A DNA stretch of 10,017 bases. It comes from Limisphaerales bacterium. Its GTDB lineage: Bacteria; Verrucomicrobiota; Verrucomicrobiia; Limisphaerales; UBA11358. Both the position numbers and the translations under genes were made by a program. The notes below the pieces were generated by a model. It was given only the letters and a program-made list of their open reading frames with translations. It was not told where the DNA came from and searched no databases. The DNA is taken from positions 11,612 through 21,628 of the forward strand of contig DMQW01000277.1 of the NCBI GenBank assembly GCA_003455565.1, written 5' to 3'. This document shows positions 1 through 5,948 of this stretch, piece by piece. The stretch's first letter is position 1. Each line of letters starts with the position of its first letter.

Positions 1-654
1 GGTGCAAAAACCGCCTTTGTCGCCGCCGCCGCCGCGCACCAGGAGGGCGAAAAAATCCGCGCCGAAGCCGCCCGGACGCTGGTCGCGGCAGCCCCGGGCG
101 CCACGGCGAACGACGCCGACTACGTCTTCATCACGTTCATCCTTCAACAACTGCCGCACGGCGTCATCGGCCTGCTGGTCGCCGCGTTTTTCGCCGCCGC
201 GCTCTCGTCGAAAGCCGCCGAACTCAACGCGCTCGCCTCCAGCACCACCATTGATTTTTACCGCCACCTCGTCCGGCGCGACGCGACCGACGCCAACTGC
301 GTTGCCGCTTCAAAAGTGTTCACCGCCTTTTGGGGGCTGGTCGCGATTGGCTTTGCGCTTTACGCGCATCTCGTGGAAAACCTGATTCAGGCCGTGAACA
401 TTCTCGGCTCCATTTTTTACGGCGTGATGCTCGGCCTGTTTGTCGTGGCGTTTTTCGTCCGGCGCGTCGGCGGCACGGCGGTGTTCTGGGCGGCGCTGGC
501 GGCGCAGACACTGGTGTTCGTCCTGTATTTTAACCTGACCATTTCCTATCTCTGGTATCCGCTCATCGGCTGCGCGGCGTGCGTGGTTTTCAGCGTCATC
601 CTGCAAACCGTGTTGGGCGGCGACACTGGCAGCAATAAAACCTGCGCGACATGA
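1..654 (+). CDS. Sodium:solute symporter (SSS family), C-terminal part
   Basis: This is the 217-residue C-terminal end of a secondary transporter of the SSS/SLC5 family (LeuT fold), which moves a small solute into the cell with Na+ at the inner membrane. The 5' end lies outside the window and the frame is open from base 1. The family signature is at roughly residues 49-87: LPHGVIGLLVAAFFAAALSS, followed by an ELNALASSTTIDFY stretch. It matches the SSS segment in which two adjacent serines (here codons 205-210) help form the Na2 site. Three to four further hydrophobic helices follow, from about base 310 to 620, with short basic loops (FFVRRVGG). The stop TGA overlaps the next start as ATGA, which suggests co-transcription and translational coupling with the bacillithiol genes. 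The substrate cannot be read from this fragment. The family call is firm; a role linked to bacillithiol is only a guess from position. Confidence 0.88.
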   Translation, partial: GAKTAFVAAAAAHQEGEKIRAEAARTLVAAAPGATANDADYVFITFILQQLPHGVIGLLVAAFFAAALSSKAAELNALASSTTIDFYRHLVRRDATDANCVAASKVFTAFWGLVAIGFALYAHLVENLIQAVNILGSIFYGVMLGLFVVAFFVRRVGGTAVFWAALAAQTLVFVLYFNLTISYLWYPLIGCAACVVFSVILQTVLGGDTGSNKTCAT

Positions 655-1424
655 CGGCACCAATCATTTGTTTCGGCCAGCAGCCATGCGGATTTTTTCC
701 GCGACGCTTCCTCGTTGCAAAAATCCAGACCGCCCGGCGGCTGCAATCAGAAATCGGCGGCGAAATTGTTTTCTTCTGTCACGACAGTGACCACGACCCG
801 CGCGAAACGCAGACCATCCTGCGTCATCGCAAGACCAATGAGCCAGCGATGCTCAATTTTGCGTTCGCAAACAAAATCCAGCGGAAATTTTCCCCGCTTC
901 ATCTCAAGCGCATTCCCGCCGATTGGCAGCACAAGACCGAGCTTCAGTTGCCGAACTACGTTGAACATTCCTTGATTGATCTTTTCAAAGGCGTGTCCGC
1001 CGCCAACGTCGCCGACTTTTGTCTGGAGATGTATCGCCGGATGGGTTTGCTCGAAGGCATTCGCGTGGCGCGTTCGAGCGATCCAGCTTTTCGCAAAGCC
1101 GCCTGTGACGTGCCGCAATTTTTCGTGGACGTTCCGCACGCTGGTGAAATTGTTCGCGCCCGATTTACTGACGGCACATTGAAGTTGCACGAGGGCGGCG
1201 ATTCCTTCGTGACTCTGCCGCTGACGAATTTCACGAAAGAACAAATCAGTCCGACGCGCGACACGCGGCTGCGTTGGATGCAATCGGTGGTGCGCTGCAC
1301 GCATTACATTGCCGGGGCGGGCGAACAAGCCTATCTTCGTCGGGAAGACGCGCCGGAAATCACTTTTGTCAGCCGTGATGTCATTGACCGATCCGATGAA
1401 GCCTACACTGAAATCAAAAACTAA
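651..1424 (+). CDS. bshC: Compact BshC-like protein, putative bacillithiol cysteine ligase
   Basis: A 257-residue soluble protein starting at the ATG of an ATGA overlap with the symporter. Three blocks match BshC, the enzyme that adds cysteine to glucosaminyl-malate. Residues 6-25 (CFGQQPCGFF...AKI) correspond to the TGQQxGLxxGPLYTxxKI block. Residues 39-52 (IVFFCHDSDHDPRE) correspond to the VFWxAxEDHDxxE block. Residues 199-228 (ISP, then YIAGAGEQAY) correspond to the FSPN...LPTVAYxGGPGEIAY block. Family knowledge: canonical BshC is about 540 residues, with about 70-80 residues before GQQ and a C-terminal coiled-coil part. Here GQQ is at residue 9 and nothing follows the GPGE-like block beyond some 30 residues, so only the Rossmann-like core remains. 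The gene lies directly upstream of bshB1 and bshA, the expected partners. Cysteines 7, 13 and 43 lie in or beside the motifs. The motif alignment is from memory, so homology is well supported but ligase activity is inferred. A degenerate or functionally shifted BshC relative is the main alternative. Confidence 0.72.
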   Translation: MTAPIICFGQQPCGFFPRRFLVAKIQTARRLQSEIGGEIVFFCHDSDHDPRETQTILRHRKTNEPAMLNFAFANKIQRKFSPLHLKRIPADWQHKTELQLPNYVEHSLIDLFKGVSAANVADFCLEMYRRMGLLEGIRVARSSDPAFRKAACDVPQFFVDVPHAGEIVRARFTDGTLKLHEGGDSFVTLPLTNFTKEQISPTRDTRLRWMQSVVRCTHYIAGAGEQAYLRREDAPEITFVSRDVIDRSDEAYTEIKN

Positions 1425-2133
1425 ACTCGCGCCGCTGCTGGCCTTCGGCGCGCATCCCGATGACATCGAATTTGGTTGCGGCGGTGTGATTGCGCGCGAA
1501 ACCCGCGCAGGTCGTGCGGCGCACTTTGTCATTTGTTCGCGCGGCGAAGCCGGAACTTCCGGCACGCCCAAGCAACGAGTGGCCGAAGCAAAAAAATCCG
1601 CCGCATTGCTCGGTGCAACGGTTGAATTCATTGAACTCGATGGGGATGCTCACCTCGAAGTCCGCGCCGCTCACGCCATCAAATTGGCTGGCATTCTGCG
1701 CCGTATGCGACCAAGCATCGTGCTTGCGCCGAGCTTGGTTGAGAACCAACACCCCGACCACGCCAAGCTGGGAAGAATTGTGCGAGATGCCGCGCGGCTT
1801 GCCCGTTATGGCGGCTTGAAGGAACTACGCCGCTCGCCTCCACACGCGATTGACCAACTTTTCTTTTACGCGGTTACGCCCGAAGCCGAGCCGCGTGACA
1901 TTTCGCCGGTGCTCATTGATAGTTCCGCTCCTGAAATTCTCACGGCTTGGACGTCCGCGATGGAAACACACGCGTCGCAAACCCGCGCCCGGAATTATGT
2001 TGAACTACAACTCATTCGCGCGCGTTTGCTGGGCGTCCGCGCAGGTATCAGTCATGCCATCGCTTTGTTTCCAAATGATCCGCTCGTGCTCGACTCGCTA
2101 GCGCAAGTAAGCCGGGGTGCGCGCCGTTTTTGA
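1396..2133 (+). CDS. bshB1: BshB1-type GlcNAc-malate deacetylase (PIG-L/LmbE fold)
   Basis: A 245-residue zinc-dependent deacetylase that would remove the acetyl group from N-acetylglucosaminyl-malate, the second step of bacillithiol synthesis, in the cytoplasm. The PIG-L/LmbE signature AHPDD is at residues 19-23 and the second metal/catalytic motif HPDH at 119-122. By family analogy His20, Asp23 and His122 bind zinc, Asp22 is the general base and His119 assists. The SRGEAGTSGTPKQR stretch (48-61) is the usual loop after strand two. The ATG at 1396 is chosen because it gives the normal BshB1 length (about 235-245 residues), with the first strand just before AHPDD. In-frame ATGs at 1378 and 1309 would add 6 or 29 residues. 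No start has a good Shine-Dalgarno, which fits coupling to the upstream gene (29-bp overlap). Assignment to BshB1 rather than another LmbE deacetylase rests on both sequence and the adjacent bshA. Confidence 0.9.
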   Translation: MKPTLKSKTKLAPLLAFGAHPDDIEFGCGGVIARETRAGRAAHFVICSRGEAGTSGTPKQRVAEAKKSAALLGATVEFIELDGDAHLEVRAAHAIKLAGILRRMRPSIVLAPSLVENQHPDHAKLGRIVRDAARLARYGGLKELRRSPPHAIDQLFFYAVTPEAEPRDISPVLIDSSAPEILTAWTSAMETHASQTRARNYVELQLIRARLLGVRAGISHAIALFPNDPLVLDSLAQVSRGARRF

Positions 2134-2134
2134 T

Positions 2135-3283
2135 ATGGATTCTGGTCGCTCACTGAAAATTGGCATCACCTGTTATCCTTCCGTCGGTGGAAGCGGCATC
2201 CTCGCCTCCGCGCTGGGCGAGGAGTTGGCGCTGCGTGGGCATGAAGTGCATTTCATCAGTTACGAGCGTCCGTTCCGAATGCCGGCGAATGCGCCGCGAC
2301 TGTATTTCCACCCGGTGGTGATTAACGATTACGGGTTGTTCAAATATCCCGATTACACTTTGCCGCTTTCCGTAAAAATGGCCGAAGTGAGTCGCGATCA
2401 TCGGTTGGACGTGCTTCACGTTCATTATGCCGTGCCGCATGCGACGGCGGCGATTCTCGCTCGTTCGATGCTCCCGCCGGAACAACAGCCGCGCGTGGTC
2501 ACGACGTTGCACGGGACGGACACCACGCTGCTTGGCGCTGATCCGGGTTATGGACCGGCCATTCATCACGCATTGACCCACTCCGATGCCGTCACGGTCG
2601 TATCTGATTTTCTGAAACAGGAGACGCAGCGAGTGCTTGGCTTTGACGGGCCGATGGAGGTCATCCATAATTTCTTTACGCCACGTCAACCGCGCCGCTC
2701 GCGTGAAGAAGTGCGTCGGGAATTGGGAGTGAAGGACGAAGTGTTGATTCTCCATTCCTCCAATCTGCGCCCGCTAAAGCGAATTGATTTGTTGCTTGAA
2801 ACGGTCGCCCGCATCCGTCCGCGCGATTCGTTCAAGCTCGTCATCCTTGCCGGTGAAAGCTTCGCGCCGTTTGCCAGCGATGTGCGTCGGCTCGGTCTGA
2901 AAAATCACATAGTTGTCCGTGAGAAGGTCAACGACATTGAAGATTATCTGCAAGCCGCCGACATCGGTCTGTTCACGTCGGAAACTGAAAGTTTTTGCCT
3001 GAGCATTCTCGAAGCGATGTGCTTTGCGTGTCCGAGTGTTTCGCGTCGCGTCGGCGGAATTCCAGAAGTGATCGAAAATAACGTGACGGGGATTCTGTCA
3101 GCCTCCGATGATGCGGAGGCGCTGGCGCGCGCAGTTGAAAGTTTGATTAAAGATTCAGCGCGTCGGGTTGCGATGGGCCGCGCCGCCCGGCAACGCGCCC
3201 TTGAACTGTTTTCCGCGGCAATCGTCGTGCCGCGTTACGAGGCGCTTTATCGGCGGGTGTGCGAATGCCGCCCAAAAGCATGA
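2135..3283 (+). CDS. bshA: BshA, N-acetyl-alpha-D-glucosaminyl L-malate synthase (GT4)
   Basis: A 382-residue retaining glycosyltransferase of family GT4 (GT-B fold). It transfers GlcNAc from UDP-GlcNAc to L-malate, the first committed step of bacillithiol synthesis. The N-terminus KIGITCYPSVGGSGILA (residues 8-24) is near identical to known BshA proteins and includes the glycine-rich loop. Other BshA-typical blocks are FKYPDYTLPLSVKMAEV, LHVHYAVPHA, TLHGTDTTLLG (His126-Asp129) and the GT4 EX7E motif at Glu285-Glu293 (ESFCLSILE), followed by VGGIPEVIENNVTG. Length matches the family (about 375-385). The ATG at 2135 begins one base after the bshB1 stop. A GTG at 2117 in the same frame would add six residues and overlap bshB1, but the ATG is preferred because family members start just before KIGITCYP. 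No distinct Shine-Dalgarno is visible, so expression is probably coupled to bshB1. The stop lies one base from the convergent gene's stop. Confidence 0.97.
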   Translation: MDSGRSLKIGITCYPSVGGSGILASALGEELALRGHEVHFISYERPFRMPANAPRLYFHPVVINDYGLFKYPDYTLPLSVKMAEVSRDHRLDVLHVHYAVPHATAAILARSMLPPEQQPRVVTTLHGTDTTLLGADPGYGPAIHHALTHSDAVTVVSDFLKQETQRVLGFDGPMEVIHNFFTPRQPRRSREEVRRELGVKDEVLILHSSNLRPLKRIDLLLETVARIRPRDSFKLVILAGESFAPFASDVRRLGLKNHIVVREKVNDIEDYLQAADIGLFTSETESFCLSILEAMCFACPSVSRRVGGIPEVIENNVTGILSASDDAEALARAVESLIKDSARRVAMGRAARQRALELFSAAIVVPRYEALYRRVCECRPKA

Positions 3284-3284
3284 A

Positions 3285-3842
3285 TCACCCCAAGGTTAAA
3301 GGCCCGCCCACATTGATTTTGTGTTTCAAGCAGTAAGCTCCGTTGTCCACATATTTTTCCGCCCACCATTTCAATCCGGCGCGTTCTTCCTTCGTCAGCT
3401 TGCGGACGATTTTCGCAGGCACGCCGAGGACGAGCGAGCCGGGCGGGATTTTCGTTCCCTGCGTCACGAGCGCCCGCGCGCCGATGAGCGATTGTTTGCC
3501 GATGACCGCGCCATCCAAAATCACCGCGCCCATGCCGACGAGAACTTCGTCGCCAATGGTGCAGGCGTGGACAATCGCGCTGTGGCCGACGGTGACCCAG
3601 TTGCCGAGGAGGCACGGAAAATCGTCCGCAAGATGCAGCACGGCGTTGTCCTGGATGTTCGTGTGATGGCCGACAATGATGCGGTTGATGTCGCCGCGCA
3701 ACACGGCGCCATACCACACGCTCGAATGCGCGCCGAGCGTCACATCGCCAAACACGACGGCGGTTTTGGCGAGATAGACGCCCTTGCCGAGCTTCGGTTT
3801 TTTACGCAGAAATGTGTCGAGTTGGTTCACCGTTTTTTTCAT
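3285..3842 (-). CDS. Gamma-class carbonic anhydrase family protein (left-handed beta-helix)
   Basis: A 185-residue hexapeptide-repeat protein of the gamma-CA/YrdA/PaaY/CaiE group, which forms trimers with metal sites between subunits. The hexapeptide turns run from about residue 25 to 150. All residues expected for metal binding and catalysis in the Cam-type enzyme have counterparts: Arg49 and Asp51 (VLRGD), Gln64 and Asp65 (NIQDN), and the histidine ligands His70, His87 and His92 (VLH, GHSAIVH) with the same spacing of five between the last two. The C-terminal helix contains KLTKEERAGLKWWAEKYV, typical of the short bacterial forms. It lacks the long acidic-loop insert of archaeal Cam, so carbonic anhydrase activity is possible but many such proteins show little or none. 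The start is the ATG at 3842, whose upstream purine match is weak. It lies 111 bp downstream of the DUF3999 gene on the same strand, so it could be read with it or from its own promoter. Confidence 0.93.
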   Translation of the reverse strand: MKKTVNQLDTFLRKKPKLGKGVYLAKTAVVFGDVTLGAHSSVWYGAVLRGDINRIIVGHHTNIQDNAVLHLADDFPCLLGNWVTVGHSAIVHACTIGDEVLVGMGAVILDGAVIGKQSLIGARALVTQGTKIPPGSLVLGVPAKIVRKLTKEERAGLKWWAEKYVDNGAYCLKHKINVGGPLTLG

Positions 3843-3856
3843 GCGGGAAATTTAAC

Positions 3857-3883
3857 CGCGGATTGCGCGGATGTCGCGGACAA
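3857..3883. repeat. Imperfect 9-bp tandem repeat, three units
   Basis: Three consecutive 9-mers share the core CGCGGA: CGCGGATTG (3857-3865), CGCGGATGT (3866-3874) and CGCGGACAA (3875-3883). A degenerate continuation (ACGGAACA, CGGACGG) follows. They lie in the non-coding spacer just upstream of the carbonic anhydrase start. Short period-9 CGGAT-type repeats of this kind occur in intergenic DNA of some environmental bacteria, but whether this is a dispersed family in this genome cannot be seen from one copy. Confidence 0.6.
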
Positions 3884-3891
3884 ACGGAACA

Positions 3892-3906
3892 CGGACGGCT
3901 CGTCCG
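3892..3906. repeat. Small GC-rich inverted repeat
   Basis: CGGACG and CGTCCG (3892-3897 and 3901-3906) form a perfect 6-bp inverted repeat around the trinucleotide GCT, directly after the 9-bp tandem repeats. No T-run follows on either strand, so a simple intrinsic terminator is unlikely. It may be part of the same intergenic repeat element as the neighbouring palindrome. Confidence 0.5.
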
Positions 3907-3928
3907 CGCGAACCAAGACCCGAAACTC

Positions 3929-3945
3929 GCGGGCGGGCCGCCCGC
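3929..3945. repeat. GC-only palindrome 9 bp after the DUF3999 stop
   Basis: GCGGGCGG and CCGCCCGC (3929-3936 and 3938-3945) are perfect 8-bp arms around one central G. As RNA this could fold into a stem of about six pairs with a five-base loop. It lies 9 bp beyond the DUF3999 stop (stop complement at 3954-3956) on the minus strand. That position suits a 3'-end stabilising or termination hairpin, but no U-tract follows. It could equally be one copy of a REP-like repeat. Confidence 0.5.
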
Positions 3946-3953
3946 GCTCAAAA

Positions 3954-5948
3954 TTATTGCGCCGGCGGAGTCTGCGATTTCGGTAGCAGCCGTGAAATAA
4001 TGATGAGCAGCCCCACGACGACCACTGCCAGAATTCCCCAAAACACGATGCCGCCTTTTCCCGGCACTTCATTTTCGCGCCACGAGGATTTCTTGAGTTG
4101 CTGCTCGCCGGACAGTGTTGCAATTTTTTTATCCGCCGCCAGCAACTCGCCGGTGACAAGACTCAAGTCGTAGCGCGACGGCGCAACGCGCTGATTGCCA
4201 TAGTAAAGGAACAATTCATCGTCCGGTTTTGCTTTGAACAAAATTCGTGTGGCCGGATAAAACGTCGTAAATTTTCCCAGTTCAATCGGCGGATTGTCAT
4301 CATTTTCCGTTTCGAGAAAAAATGTGTCGCTCTGCGGCGCGCTGTCGAAGTTCAATGCAAATTCCTTTGATTTGTGTTCCGGCGTTTGTGTCCACGATGC
4401 GCTGCCGAGTTCGTGGCGATATTTGTCACCACGTTCGTCGGCGAGTTCTTCGTAGAGCGACAGCGAACGTTCAAACAGCGGCGTCGGTGAAACGCAAGTC
4501 AATCGCGTGAGCGGCAAACTTGCGCGCGGCAATTGGATGATCCAGCGGCTCAACTTCGGGTCTTTGGAATTATTCGTCGCAGAAACGGTCGGCGTGAGCG
4601 CGCGGCTGATAGACGTGCGCTGGATAATGTAAGGCACTTGATTGCTGCCGTGCAGCACGCGCAAATCCGCGAAGCCCGGCTGCGCGTGCGCGAGCACGTC
4701 GAGATCCAGTTCGATTTGCTGCGCGCCGGCGCTGGAGATGTTCACCGGTTTGCGAAATTTCCACGCGGAAACGTCGAGCGCCGTGCCGGTCACTTCGAGT
4801 CCGGCCAGCGCTTCCGGCGCGTGAAAATTAGGATTGTCTACCAGCGCGGAAATTTTCAACGGCGTGACCGCAGCGTTTTTCAAATCCGCGCCGAGCGCCG
4901 CCAGATCGTAACGCGGCGCGGCGCAGGATTTGTTGCCGGTGAGCAGATGAAAGGTTCCCGCCTGCCGCGCCATGAAAACAAGATAAACCGGCCGCCGCTC
5001 GACACGCACGGCTGAAACAGGCAGTGGAGGGCTGTCGCCGTTGGTGATTGATAAAAATAGCTCGTGTGAACGGACTTGCTTTTCCAGCGGCACAGAAAGA
5101 TTTTCGGATACTGGCTGACCTTCGATGGCAACGCGGTAAATCACGCCTTGTCCGATGGTTTGTTCGCGGATGGCATCCTCCGAAACTTGCGGCACGGCGA
5201 CTGTCACGGCTCGCGTGAACAGCGGTTCGTCTGTTTCAATTTTTATTGAAGCCACGTCCAAATTTGCCGCGCCAAGATTCAACGTGAAACGCGTTTCGCC
5301 GGGATTTTCATTTCGCTCGGTGATGGTGACAGTTTGCAATTCGATCGGCGTCGCTTCGACATCGGCGGCGTGGACGCGGGCGCCGGTGAACGGAACCGGC
5401 TGTGAACGCTGGTCGTCAATCGTGAGCCGCAGCCAGCGCCATTCGCCGGCGGGAAATGAAACGTGAAGCTGGCCTGCGCCGTAGAGCTGGCGGAAAATCG
5501 GCTGGCCTTGCGCGAGCCGCAGCCAGTTCTGGCCGTCCGCCGAACCTTCTACGCGCACGGCTTTGATGAAATTCATCGCCGGCGTTTCCAGCGTCACGCC
5601 GTCGAGCGGCTGCGCCAGTCCGGTTTCGAGCGTGATGACAGTCGCGGCGGCATTGAGCGAAACTTGAAATGACTTCGCGCTCTGAACGGCCTTGCTCGAC
5701 GGCACAGGGCGCGTGATGAGGAACGGCAGTTCGTTTCCCGCGTTGTCGCAGAGCCGCAAGTCTTCGAGCGCAGGCCGCGCGGTGTCGAGTGCTTCCACCG
5801 GCAGACTGATCTTCACGAGGCCGGGCGCGGACACATCGAATTGCTGCGTGTGCTGCCATTCGGAGGGCAATGCGGCATTTGCCGTGACACCGCAGACAAG
5901 CGCGACGCCGCAGATTAATTTTGCCAGGAAATCACGGTTTGTTTTCAT
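3954..5948 (-). CDS. DUF3999 family exported protein with C-terminal membrane anchor
   Basis: A 664-residue protein with an N-terminal signal peptide (KTNR followed by a hydrophobic stretch, probable cleavage after ANA at residue 25), a long soluble beta-rich extracytoplasmic part, and one membrane helix at about residues 634-651 followed by a short basic tail. This layout and its position right after a DUF2339 gene match the DUF3999 family, whose biochemical role is unknown. The soluble part has features of carbohydrate-binding-like beta domains, such as VRVEGSADGQNWLRLAQG near residue 130, which resembles F5/8-type modules. That resemblance is an inference. The ATG at 5948 is chosen because it begins the signal peptide and has a strong Shine-Dalgarno (GGAGG six bases upstream). 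The frame extends upstream to 6071, but that part is the shadow of the DUF2339 gene. The start overlaps the DUF2339 end by 17 bp, indicating coupled expression. Confidence 0.85.
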   Translation of the reverse strand: MKTNRDFLAKLICGVALVCGVTANAALPSEWQHTQQFDVSAPGLVKISLPVEALDTARPALEDLRLCDNAGNELPFLITRPVPSSKAVQSAKSFQVSLNAAATVITLETGLAQPLDGVTLETPAMNFIKAVRVEGSADGQNWLRLAQGQPIFRQLYGAGQLHVSFPAGEWRWLRLTIDDQRSQPVPFTGARVHAADVEATPIELQTVTITERNENPGETRFTLNLGAANLDVASIKIETDEPLFTRAVTVAVPQVSEDAIREQTIGQGVIYRVAIEGQPVSENLSVPLEKQVRSHELFLSITNGDSPPLPVSAVRVERRPVYLVFMARQAGTFHLLTGNKSCAAPRYDLAALGADLKNAAVTPLKISALVDNPNFHAPEALAGLEVTGTALDVSAWKFRKPVNISSAGAQQIELDLDVLAHAQPGFADLRVLHGSNQVPYIIQRTSISRALTPTVSATNNSKDPKLSRWIIQLPRASLPLTRLTCVSPTPLFERSLSLYEELADERGDKYRHELGSASWTQTPEHKSKEFALNFDSAPQSDTFFLETENDDNPPIELGKFTTFYPATRILFKAKPDDELFLYYGNQRVAPSRYDLSLVTGELLAADKKIATLSGEQQLKKSSWRENEVPGKGGIVFWGILAVVVVGLLIIISRLLPKSQTPPAQ

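Noticed and set aside
2..385. 127-codon frame at the left edge
   Set aside because: Pro/Arg/Ser-rich shadow of the symporter, whose frame 1 carries clear SSS motifs and membrane helices.
651..1424. BshC-like gene as a frameshifted remnant of a full-length bshC
   Set aside because: The frame is intact, the GPGE-like block is present near the end, and bshB1 starts directly in the overlap, so there is no room or leftover sequence for a lost C-terminal part.
747..1631. 294-codon open frame on the minus strand opposite the BshC-like gene and bshB1
   Set aside because: It is antisense to two genes with recognisable motifs, shows no family motif itself, and has the Arg/Ala-rich composition typical of shadow frames in GC-rich DNA.
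3321..3986. 221-codon plus-strand open frame opposite the carbonic anhydrase
   Set aside because: The minus-strand frame has full gamma carbonic anhydrase motifs; this one is its low-complexity reverse shadow.
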